The notes beneath the pieces are model-generated. The model worked only from the letters and a program-made list of their open reading frames with translations. It did not search any database and was not told the DNA's origin. A DNA stretch of 64,000 bases from Kiritimatiellia bacterium. GTDB lineage: Bacteria > Verrucomicrobiota > Kiritimatiellia > JAAZAB01. The stretch lies in NCBI GenBank assembly GCA_028718125.1, contig JAQUMN010000014.1, positions 1 through 64,000 of the forward strand, written 5' to 3'. A program made the translations under genes and the position numbers. Of the stretch, positions 57,257 through 64,000 are shown piece after piece (the first letter of the stretch is position 1; each line of letters starts with the position of its first letter).

Positions 57257-58102
57257 CTACTTTGGTATGATCAGTACCTGGCCGACTTTCAGTTTTTGCG
57301 ACCCGCCCAACGTATTCCGGTTGGCATCGTATATCATTTTCCACTTGCGCGGGTTGTGATAAACCCGGGCGGCCACGGCCGAAAGCGTATCGCCACGCTG
57401 GACGACGTAAGGTGTCCCGCCAGTTTTGTCGGCCGGCATTGTCACGGCGTCCGCCGCAGAATCCGGGGCCTGTTCGGAAACCGGCGGTTCATCCGCCGCC
57501 AGGTTCTGAGTCGCCGGCTTGCCACCGCTTCCCGATACCCGCCCGAGCGATGTGCCCGGGACGGACTTCGGCAAGCTCAGTCGAGCTGCCGAGCGGGATG
57601 ACGAAGGCAGGGTGGCGGTCACGCATCGGGCCAGATTGCTGCGAACCTGCTGCAAATCCTGTTTAAGCCGATCGTTCTCATCCTGGAGCGCCTGGACTTT
57701 CTTGTCCAGGCCGGGGACTTGCTCGGCCACGGATGCGGCGAACGCTATTTTGGCCTTGCGAATGAACCCCTCGATCATCTCCCGTTTTTCGGTCTGCGGC
57801 CGCAATTCCAGATAACGCTCATAGTGATAAATGGCGCGCACGTAATCACGGTCATAATCATCATACAACTGAGCGGCCTCCAAATGGGCCTGGGCCATCC
57901 TCGGTTTTTCGTCGATTGCCTTGTTAAGCAACTCCAGGGCAGCTTGCTTGTCGCCTTCGCGCAATTTGGCGCGCGCCTTGCGAATGGCCGGATAACTGAA
58001 TTCCAACGAGTCCTGCTCCTGCACCTGCGCAGTACAGCCCGCCAAAAGACCAGCCGCCAACGCCGTCACCACGATCCATGCGCTAACCTTAAAAAACTTC
58101 AA
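57257..58102 (-). CDS. LysM lipoprotein with TPR-like repeats, TTG start
   Basis: A 281-residue lipoprotein. With TTG 58102 as start the N-terminus is MKFFKVSAWIVVTALAAGLL ending AGC at residue 23, a good lipobox, and AAAGGAG lies nine bases upstream; no ATG fits. TPR-like helices follow (LREGDKQAALELLNKAIDEK, YHYERYLELRP), then a coiled coil, a low-complexity linker and a C-terminal LysM domain (YVVQRGDTLSAVAARVYHNP, then KLKVGQVLIIPK) that binds peptidoglycan. A palindrome sits in the linker DNA. It is divergent from rplM. Confidence 0.85.
   Translation of the reverse strand: MKFFKVSAWIVVTALAAGLLAGCTAQVQEQDSLEFSYPAIRKARAKLREGDKQAALELLNKAIDEKPRMAQAHLEAAQLYDDYDRDYVRAIYHYERYLELRPQTEKREMIEGFIRKAKIAFAASVAEQVPGLDKKVQALQDENDRLKQDLQQVRSNLARCVTATLPSSSRSAARLSLPKSVPGTSLGRVSGSGGKPATQNLAADEPPVSEQAPDSAADAVTMPADKTGGTPYVVQRGDTLSAVAARVYHNPRKWKMIYDANRNTLGGSQKLKVGQVLIIPK
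57569..57591. repeat. Palindrome inside the LysM lipoprotein gene
   Basis: CGGCAAGCTC (57569-57578), AGTC, GAGCTGCCG (57583-57591) form an almost perfect inverted repeat. It falls in the Ser/Gly-rich linker of the protein and keeps the frame, as an inserted mobile palindrome might. Confidence 0.5.
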
Positions 58103-58248
58103 GGCCAAAAACTCCTTTGCGCGCCGCCAATTCTCAAACGCCTGCAATCCGGCTCTTCATCGCCACACGTTGAAACTTGTTGATTTATATAGCGCAAACC
58201 GGCCGCCAACGCAACGTTATTTAAGTATAAAAAAAATCTATTTTTGGG

Positions 58249-58277
58249 TTGACAGCCTGACAAGTCTGCCGTATGGT
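58249..58277 (+). promoter_or_regulatory. Promoter of rplM-rpsI
   Basis: A perfect -35 TTGACA (58249-58254), 17-base spacer and -10 TATGGT (58272-58277). An A/T-rich stretch lies just upstream (58220-58246). Transcription would start near 58284, about 30 bases before the rplM ATG. Confidence 0.7.
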
Positions 58278-58313
58278 TCGGCTTCTTTTACAGGACAGGA
58301 AGATGAACACATT

Positions 58314-58739
58314 ATGAAAACAACAATACCCCGGGCGGAAGACGTCCAACACAACTGGCTATTGATGGATGCCACTGACCAGCCGCTGGGCCGGTTCGCC
58401 GTGAAAATTGCCAACCGCCTGCGCGGCAAGCACAAGCCGACATTCACCCCGCACGTGGACACGGGCGACTTCATCGTCGTGATTAACGCCCGCAGTGTCA
58501 AGCTGACAGGTAAAAAAGACGACCAGAAAATCTACAAGGACTATTCTGGCTACCGGGACGGCCTCAAGGAAACCAAGGCTTCCGTAATGCGCATTCATCA
58601 TCCGGAGCGCATGATTTATGACGCCGTCAAACGAATGTTGCCCAAGAACCGGCTCATGCGCGAGGCGTTCCAACGGCTGAAAGTTTATGCCGGGGACACG
58701 CATCCCCACACCGGCCAGAGCCCTCAGCCCGTTGTTTAA
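58314..58739 (+). CDS. rplM: 50S ribosomal protein L13
   Basis: A 141-residue L13, an early 50S assembler. Motifs include WLLMDATDQPLGRFAVKIAN, RGKHKPTFTPHVDTGDFIVV, SVKLTGKKDDQKIY and RMLPKNRLMREAFQRLKVYA. The ATG at 58314 is the family start; AGGAAGA lies about 13 bases upstream. Together with rpsI it forms the usual two-gene operon. Confidence 0.97.
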   Translation: MKTTIPRAEDVQHNWLLMDATDQPLGRFAVKIANRLRGKHKPTFTPHVDTGDFIVVINARSVKLTGKKDDQKIYKDYSGYRDGLKETKASVMRIHHPERMIYDAVKRMLPKNRLMREAFQRLKVYAGDTHPHTGQSPQPVV

Positions 58740-58753
58740 TAAGGAGAATTAAC

Positions 58754-59152
58754 GTGGTTACGACCAATGCCGTAATTCAAGCCACAGGCCGGCGTAAAAA
58801 TGCCGTCGCCTCCGTTCAGCTCTTTGCAGGGACCGGCAAACTGCTCGCAAACGGCCGGGAATTCAAGGACTATTTTCCCATGCTGTCCATTCGTAATTAC
58901 GTGCTTCAGCCCCTGAAGCTGACCAACACCGACGTCAAGTTTGATGTCTTTGCCAAACTTTGCGGCGGTGGCACCGTCGGCCAGGCCGGCGCCTTGCGCC
59001 ATGCGATTGCCCGGGCGTTGATCCGGGCAGACCAATCCCTGCGTGAAGTATTAAAGAACAGCGGATTCCTAACCCGGGATGCCCGCATGAAGGAGCGTAA
59101 AAAATCCGGCCAGCCGGGCGCCCGCAAACGCTTCCAGTTCTCAAAACGTTAA
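58754..59152 (+). CDS. rpsI: 30S ribosomal protein S9
   Basis: A 132-residue S9, whose C-terminal tail reaches the P-site tRNA anticodon. It shows GRRKNAVASVQLFAGTGKLL, GGGTVGQAGALRHAIARALI and the C-terminal GARKRFQFSKR. The start is GTG 58754 with AAGGAG upstream. The usual S9 tail ends KRPQFSKR; here it ends KRFQFSKR. Confidence 0.97.
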   Translation: MVTTNAVIQATGRRKNAVASVQLFAGTGKLLANGREFKDYFPMLSIRNYVLQPLKLTNTDVKFDVFAKLCGGGTVGQAGALRHAIARALIRADQSLREVLKNSGFLTRDARMKERKKSGQPGARKRFQFSKR

Positions 59153-59257
59153 GCGGGACAAAGCTTTTTTGTTTTTTTGGTTGGATCGTCACATTGCCCG
59201 CCTGGAAGTGTCTGCCCTTTGCGGACAAGCCGGCGGGCGATGTTGTTTCGAGCAAGC

Positions 59258-60469
59258 ATGAAAACCAAATTTACCATTGGCCTCGGCGGGATTACCTCCC
59301 CCCGCGGCTTTCGGGCCGCAGGTGTGGCCGCCGGCATCAAAAGCGACAAGCGGGATATGGCTCTTCTGGTCTCGGATAGCCCCGCCGTCATAGCCGGGGT
59401 GTTCACCACGAACCGGGTGACCGCCGCGCCCGTCCAGCTATGCCGCGAACGATTGGCCGCCCGGCAGGCATGCGCCATTATCGTCAACAGTGGCAATGCC
59501 AACGCCTGCACCGGCGCGGACGGTATGCGCGATGCGCGCCGCATGACCCAAATGACCGCTGATTTCCTTAAGGTGGCAGAGCCGACCGTTTTCGTGTGTT
59601 CCACCGGCACCATCGGCCGACCATTACCCATGGACAAAATCGAGGGTGGCATCCGCCTGGCCGTCAAGGCACTTTCACCCGCCGGCGGCGCAGACGCGGC
59701 CACGGCCATCATGACGACCGACACCAAACCCAAGCAGGTCGCCGCAACAATCGAAATCGACGGCAAACCTGTGACCATCGGCGGCATGGCCAAGGGCGCC
59801 GGCATGATTCACCCGAACATGGCGACGTTGCTTGTGTTTTTAACCACAGACGCCGCCGTGAAGTCGCTCGCGCTGCAGGATTGCCTGGCAACCGCAGTCG
59901 ACAAAAGCTTTAACCGGATTTCGGTGGACGGGGATCGGAGCACCAATGACACCGCGCTTTTCCTGGCCAACGGCGCGGCCCAGAACGCGCCACTCGATGG
60001 CCGGCATCCGCGCTGGAAGGCGTTTTGCGCCGCCGTCAACGCCCTGACCGGCGAACTCGCGCGCCAGATTGTCAAGGACGGCGAAGGTGCCACCAAGCTG
60101 GTCACCGTAACGGTCCGGAGTGCGCCGGGCCGCCGCGCGGCGGAAAAAGTCGCCCGCGCCGTGGCTAATTCGCTCCTGGTAAAAACATCCTGGTTCGGCG
60201 CCGACCCCAATTGGGGCCGTGTGATTTGCGCCGTGGGCTATGCCGGCGTGCCGGTAAATCCGGACCGGATTGACATTGCCTACAATGGACAGACCGCGGT
60301 GCGCGACGGGCAGCCGGTTGGCCTGGCGCCGGAAATCCTGCATGCGATCATCGCCAAGCCGGAATTCGGCATCGAGATTGATTTGCACCTGGGCCGCTCA
60401 ACGTATACCATGACAACCTGTGATTGCAGTGACGCCTACGTGCATATTAATGCATCGTATATGACATAA
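59258..60469 (+). CDS. argJ: Glutamate N-acetyltransferase/amino-acid acetyltransferase (ArgJ)
   Basis: A 403-residue ornithine acetyltransferase that recycles the acetyl group in arginine synthesis. The autocleavage motif GAGMIHPNMATLL is present, with the nucleophile Thr at residue 190. Other marks include VNSGNANACTGADGMRDARR and the C-terminal SDAYVHINASYMT. The ATG at 59258 is the family start; ATG 59240 is an alternative. It is the first gene of an argJ-argB-argD cluster on the plus strand. Confidence 0.95.
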   Translation: MKTKFTIGLGGITSPRGFRAAGVAAGIKSDKRDMALLVSDSPAVIAGVFTTNRVTAAPVQLCRERLAARQACAIIVNSGNANACTGADGMRDARRMTQMTADFLKVAEPTVFVCSTGTIGRPLPMDKIEGGIRLAVKALSPAGGADAATAIMTTDTKPKQVAATIEIDGKPVTIGGMAKGAGMIHPNMATLLVFLTTDAAVKSLALQDCLATAVDKSFNRISVDGDRSTNDTALFLANGAAQNAPLDGRHPRWKAFCAAVNALTGELARQIVKDGEGATKLVTVTVRSAPGRRAAEKVARAVANSLLVKTSWFGADPNWGRVICAVGYAGVPVNPDRIDIAYNGQTAVRDGQPVGLAPEILHAIIAKPEFGIEIDLHLGRSTYTMTTCDCSDAYVHINASYMT

Positions 60470-60491
60470 GAGAAAAGATTAGCGCAAAAAG

Positions 60492-60519
60492 GCGCAAAAA
60501 GCATAAATTGATTTTGCGC
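60492..60519. repeat. Hairpin between argJ and argB
   Basis: GCGCAAAA (60492-60499) and TTTTGCGC (60512-60519) form an 8-bp perfect stem around a 12-base loop; the left arm is preceded by a second copy (GCGCAAAAAG). It lies in the 60-base gap before argB. Confidence 0.65.
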
Positions 60520-60532
60520 ATCTTGCGGCGAA

Positions 60533-61423
60533 ATGTTGTTGCCAATGCAAAAGATAATTGAAAAAGCCGGCGTCCTGATCGAGGCCATGCCTTACATCCA
60601 GGCCTTCCGCGGGGAAACGGTGGTCATCAAGTTCGGCGGCAGCGCCATGGAGGACAAGGCTTGCCACAACGGCATCCTCACCGATACGGCTTTCCTGGAG
60701 TGCGTGGGCTTAAGGCCGATCATCGTGCACGGCGGCGGAAAAGCCATTTCGCGGCGCATGGCCGAGGCGGGACTCCAGCCGGTGTTCGTCAACGGGTTGC
60801 GGGTAACGGATGAGGCCGCCGTGCACTTGGTGACAGAAGTGCTGAATCACGAGGTAAACGTCGAAATCGTGGAAACTCTGATCGCGCGGGGCGCGCGGGC
60901 CACAGGCATCCAGGGTCCCAGCATTTTACGCGCTGAAAAAGCGTTTTCCATTGACAAAGTCACGGGCCAGCCGATGGATATCGGGTTCGTGGGTAAAATC
61001 ATCGGCATAGACCCGGCGCCGATTGCGGCCTGCCTGGAAGCGGGTATGATTCCCGTGATCACGCCGTTGGCCCGAGGCGCGGATGGCGCCGTTTATAACA
61101 TTAATGCGGACGAATCTGCGGCGGCCATTGCCCGGGCCGTTCGGGCCCGCAAATTGGTTTTCCTTTCGGACGTACAGGGCCTCCTGCGTGACCCGCAGAA
61201 TCCGGACTCGGTCATTTCCACGTTGAAACGCAGCGCCGTGGAAGCCCTGATCAGGGAAGGTGTGATTGCCGGAGGCATGTTGCCGAAAATCAGGGGCGCG
61301 CTTGACGCATTGGCCGCCGGCGTTCGCAAAGTGCATGTCGTGGACGGGCGCATGCCGCATTCATTGTTGTTGGAAATATTCACAGATCAAGGAATAGGAA
61401 CGGAGATTATTCAAGATGAGTAA
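60533..61423 (+). CDS. argB: Acetylglutamate kinase (ArgB)
   Basis: A 296-residue amino-acid kinase phosphorylating N-acetylglutamate. Motifs include VVIKFGGSAMEDKA (ATP loop), IIVHGGGKAISRRM (substrate Gly loop), YNINADESAAAIARAVRARK and DVQGLL. An N-terminal helix of the kind found in arginine-inhibited hexameric enzymes precedes the core (IIEKAGVLIEAMPYIQAFRG), so feedback inhibition by arginine is likely. ATG 60533 and ATG 60545 both lack a good ribosome site. The stop overlaps the argD start by 8 bases. Confidence 0.95.
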   Translation: MLLPMQKIIEKAGVLIEAMPYIQAFRGETVVIKFGGSAMEDKACHNGILTDTAFLECVGLRPIIVHGGGKAISRRMAEAGLQPVFVNGLRVTDEAAVHLVTEVLNHEVNVEIVETLIARGARATGIQGPSILRAEKAFSIDKVTGQPMDIGFVGKIIGIDPAPIAACLEAGMIPVITPLARGADGAVYNINADESAAAIARAVRARKLVFLSDVQGLLRDPQNPDSVISTLKRSAVEALIREGVIAGGMLPKIRGALDALAAGVRKVHVVDGRMPHSLLLEIFTDQGIGTEIIQDE

Positions 61424-62639
61424 AACGACAGATATCATTCAACAGTTCGACGAGCATGTCATTCCCTCTTACGCCCGCCGGCCGATCGTGTTTGTCAAAG
61501 GCAAAGGCGTTAAGCTCTGGGACGCCGAAGGCAAAGTCTACCTGGATTTCCTGGCAGGGATTTCCGTGTTGAACGTCGGACACAGCCATCCGGCCGTCGT
61601 GGACGCCATCCGCCAGCAGGCGGGCCAGCTGACGCACGTCTCCAACCTGTATTACACGGAAAACCAGGGGCGCCTGGCCAAGGCACTCGCCGACCGCGCA
61701 CTGGGCGGCAAGTGTTTCTTCTGCAATTCCGGCGCCGAGGCCAACGAGGCGCTGATCAAGCTGGCCCGCCTTTGGGGTCATGAAAAGAACCGCTTTGAAA
61801 TCATTACAATGAAGAATTCGTTTCATGGCCGGACGCTGGCGACCCTGACCGCCACCGGCCAGGATAAGGTGCAGAAAGGGTTCGACCCCCTGCCGTCCGG
61901 TTTTGTCCACGCCAAATTCAACGACCTGGAATCGGTCAAGGAATCCGTCACGGCGCGAACGGCCGCAATCCTGGTGGAAGCGGTCCAGGGCGAAGGCGGC
62001 GTAATTCCCGCGGAAAAGGAATTCATGCAGGGCCTGCGCGCTCTCTGCAACGATAAAGATATTCTGCTCCTGTGCGACGAAGTTCAATGCGGCATGGGCC
62101 GGACCGGCAAGTGGTTTGCATTCCAGCATTTTGATGTTGAGCCGGACGCCTTTTCGCTGGCCAAGGCGCTGGGCAGCGGCTTGCCCATCGGCGCCATCGT
62201 GACCAATGCAAAGCTGGCGGACGTATTCCAGCCGGGAAAACATGGCAGCACCTTTGGTGGCACGCCCCTGGCCTGCGCGGCGGCCCTGGCTACCCTGCAA
62301 GTCATTGAGCAGGAAAACCTGCTCCAGCACGCCTCGGACCTGGGCGCCAGGCTGAGAAAGGGATTGCAGGCCCTGGTGGAAAAATATCCCAAGCACCTTG
62401 CTGAAGTGCGCGGGCTGGGACTCATGCTCGGCCTCGTGCTCACTGCTACGGCCAAACCGCTGGAAGACAAATTGATGGAAATGGGCCTGATCACGCTGGC
62501 CACAGGCAAACAAGTGATCCGGTTCCTCCCGCCGCTTACCGTGAAACCGGGCGAAGTGGATGAAGCGCTGGATATGATTGCCGACGCCTGTGCGGAATTG
62601 TTCGGCGCCCCCGCGGTAGAAGAAGCTAAACCGGAATAG
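61416..62639 (+). CDS. argD: Acetylornithine aminotransferase (ArgD)
   Basis: A 407-residue class III PLP aminotransferase making N-acetylornithine (it may also serve lysine synthesis). Marks include FLAGISVLNVGHSHPAVVDA, the FFCNSGAEANEALIKLARLW phosphate loop, MKNSFHGRTLATLTATGQ, LLLCDEVQCGMGRTGKW with the PLP Asp, and SLAKALGSGLPIGAI with the Schiff-base Lys. It is translationally linked to argB. The cluster makes ornithine from glutamate, but carbamoyl-transfer genes are not seen. Confidence 0.95.
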   Translation: MSKTTDIIQQFDEHVIPSYARRPIVFVKGKGVKLWDAEGKVYLDFLAGISVLNVGHSHPAVVDAIRQQAGQLTHVSNLYYTENQGRLAKALADRALGGKCFFCNSGAEANEALIKLARLWGHEKNRFEIITMKNSFHGRTLATLTATGQDKVQKGFDPLPSGFVHAKFNDLESVKESVTARTAAILVEAVQGEGGVIPAEKEFMQGLRALCNDKDILLLCDEVQCGMGRTGKWFAFQHFDVEPDAFSLAKALGSGLPIGAIVTNAKLADVFQPGKHGSTFGGTPLACAAALATLQVIEQENLLQHASDLGARLRKGLQALVEKYPKHLAEVRGLGLMLGLVLTATAKPLEDKLMEMGLITLATGKQVIRFLPPLTVKPGEVDEALDMIADACAELFGAPAVEEAKPE

Positions 62640-62649
62640 TCTGATTTTA

Positions 62650-62759
62650 GATTTTCGATTGCCAATTGCCGATTTTTTCAAGCTTAATCAGAAATCGCAA
62701 GCAAGGGATTAGTTGCGGCACCCCAACAACTGTCCTCCTACAATCGGAAATCGAAAATC
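62650..62759. repeat. Inverted short-word repeat between argD and lysA
   Basis: GATTTTCGATT (62650-62660) and AATCGAAAATC (62749-62759) form an 11-bp perfect inverted pair about 88 bases apart. Further GATTG/CAATC words extend the arms. The centre is unique sequence. Confidence 0.6.
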
Positions 62760-62770
62760 ATAAATTGATT

Positions 62771-64000
62771 ATGTCCACCCGGATCAATCCAAGAGTCGTG
62801 TATTTACCGACGCACGCGATCCAGCGCGCGGCGCGGCGGTTCCCCACGCCGTTTTTCATTTACGAGGAAAGCCGCATTCGCGCCAACTGCAAGCGCTTTC
62901 GCAACACATTCCGGCGCTATTTCCCGAACTTTGCGCCGCTCTTTGCCGTCAAGGCCAACACGAACCCGGAAATTCTGCGCATTATATTTTCGGAAGGCTT
63001 TGGCGCGGACGCCTCGAGCGAAGCGGAGGCCTGGATCACCCGGCGCCTGGGCGCCACAGGCATGTACACCGGCAACTACACCACCGCAGACGAATTTCGC
63101 TTCGTGCTCAATACCGGGTGCTTCCGGTTGAACCTGGACGATGCCAGCATGTTGCCGGCCCTGCGGAAAATCGGCGTGCCGGAATTTCTTTCGTTCCGTA
63201 TTAACCCGGGCATCAGCCAGGGCGGCATGAAAAGCCTTTATCTGGCCGGGCCCGATGCCAAGTTCGGCGTCCCCACGCGCGATGTTGTGGCGGCGTACTG
63301 GGAGGCGCGTGCACTGGGCGTCCGGCGCTTCGGCATCCATGCCATGACCGGCAGCAATGTGCTCGACGAGCGCTACTTCGCGGCGGTGGCTGCCAAATTA
63401 CTGGAAATCGCCGGCAAGGTAAAAAAAGCCATCGGCATTGATTTTGAATGCCTGAACGTGGGCGGCGGCTTTGGCGTCCCCTACCGCCCGGAGCAGCCCA
63501 GCCTCGATCTCGACCGGGTGGCGCAGGGCATTCGGCGCGTTTTCGACCGGCAGTGCAAGCGCTACAATTTGCGCGAGCCAGTGCTCATGGCCGAACCGGG
63601 ACGTTGGATCATGGCCGATGCCGGCTGGCTGGTCGGCCGCGTTCACGTCGTGAAGCACAGTTCCAAAACGTTTGTTGGCATTGATGCCGGCATGAACGAC
63701 CTGCCCCGCCCGGCTATTTACGGCGCTTACCATTACATCGCCGTTGTCGGCAAGCCGCCGCGCGGCCGGAAGGAACTGGTAAACGTGGTGGGGCGCCTGT
63801 GCGAGAACAACGACCAGTTTGCCAGGGACCGGCGCCTGCCGGTCGTCGCGGTGGGCGATCTCATGGCCATCCATAACGCGGGAGCGCATGCCTACGCTAT
63901 GGGGCACAATTATAATAACCGTCTGCGGAGCGCTGAGGTCCTGATCACGCGCACCGGCGCGCTTAAAATAATCCGCCGCGCGGAAACTATCCGCGATTTG
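62771..64000 (+). CDS. lysA: Diaminopimelate decarboxylase-like enzyme (LysA), 3' end beyond window
   Basis: The first 410 codons of a PLP decarboxylase of the alanine-racemase-like fold. TPFFIYEESRIRANCKRF and FAVKANTNPEILRI (with the PLP Lys) open the barrel; LNVGGGFGVPYRPEQPS and MAEPGRWIM are the PLP Gly loop and Arg; CENNDQFARDRRLP carries the active-site Cys of the other subunit. The usual HIGSQ motif reads GIHAMTGSN here, which separates it from typical LysA and leaves the exact substrate open (DAP, or another basic amino acid). The ATG follows the repeat directly with a weak ribosome site. Confidence 0.85.
   Translation, partial: MSTRINPRVVYLPTHAIQRAARRFPTPFFIYEESRIRANCKRFRNTFRRYFPNFAPLFAVKANTNPEILRIIFSEGFGADASSEAEAWITRRLGATGMYTGNYTTADEFRFVLNTGCFRLNLDDASMLPALRKIGVPEFLSFRINPGISQGGMKSLYLAGPDAKFGVPTRDVVAAYWEARALGVRRFGIHAMTGSNVLDERYFAAVAAKLLEIAGKVKKAIGIDFECLNVGGGFGVPYRPEQPSLDLDRVAQGIRRVFDRQCKRYNLREPVLMAEPGRWIMADAGWLVGRVHVVKHSSKTFVGIDAGMNDLPRPAIYGAYHYIAVVGKPPRGRKELVNVVGRLCENNDQFARDRRLPVVAVGDLMAIHNAGAHAYAMGHNYNNRLRSAEVLITRTGALKIIRRAETIRDL

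Noticed and set aside
59153-59182. Possible terminator after rpsI (AAGC...GCTTTTTT)
   Set aside because: The stem is only 4 bp, so a real intrinsic terminator is doubtful.

Overview
The window is a contiguous piece of a moderately GC-rich chromosome from a Gram-negative bacterium. Signs of an outer membrane are ArnA and ArnD (lipid A aminoarabinose chemistry), an LpoB-like lipoprotein, other lipobox proteins and a LysM lipoprotein. Gene order and protein style (L30 and IF-1 genes absent from their usual places, Ala/Lys/Pro-rich tails on S11 and S13, many hairpin-like intergenic repeats) make me think of the PVC superphylum, perhaps Kiritimatiellota or a relative. That placement is inference; a ribosomal-protein tree would settle it.

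Layout. 1-6.7 kb: a secreted beta-helix protein cut by the left edge, a 1.1-kb gene-poor stretch with a dispersed palindrome and an ABC-exporter remnant, then a TPR protein, a flavodoxin, a sugar isomerase/epimerase-like protein, a GHMP kinase and a 3-methyladenine DNA glycosylase. 6.7-9.4 kb (minus): a PilC/GspF membrane protein followed by two zinc-ribbon membrane proteins and the glycosylase. 9.5-41.1 kb (minus): one very long ribosome/RNA polymerase block in the order tRNA-Thr, tuf, rpmG, tRNA-Trp, secE, nusG, rplKAJL, rpoBC, rpsLG, fusA, S10 operon, spc operon, secY, adk, map, rpmJ, rpsM, rpsK, rpsD, rpoA, rplQ. rpmJ and rpmG are short (37 and 50 aa) and were read directly from the bases. 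A TTGACA-type promoter with an A/T-rich upstream element lies ahead of tRNA-Thr.

41.5-45.1 kb (plus): lemA, an M48 peptidase and an inositol-monophosphatase family enzyme. 45.2-51.0 kb (minus): arnA-arnD followed by an ABC exporter with an N-terminal PH-like domain and zinc ribbon, and a DUF1854 protein. 51.3-52.3 kb: an AmmeMemoRadiSam-type radical SAM enzyme. 52.7-58.1 kb: an envelope cluster with LpoB-like and COG3014-like lipoproteins (plus), then a CsgG-like/PEGA protein, two tail-anchored coiled-coil proteins and a LysM lipoprotein (minus). 58.3-64 kb (plus): rplM-rpsI with a clear promoter, then argJ-argB-argD and a lysA-type decarboxylase cut by the right edge.

Most of the window is core machinery. 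The parts worth a second look are the arnAD/ABC/DUF1854 neighbourhood, the envelope cluster at 52.7-58.1 kb, the 78-bp coding repeat in rpsK with a similar tail on rpsM, a Pro-to-Ser change in a highly conserved S12 loop, and a set of intergenic long-arm inverted repeats whose short word differs at each locus. I saw no CRISPR array, rRNA, intact insertion sequence, prophage or clear defence system.
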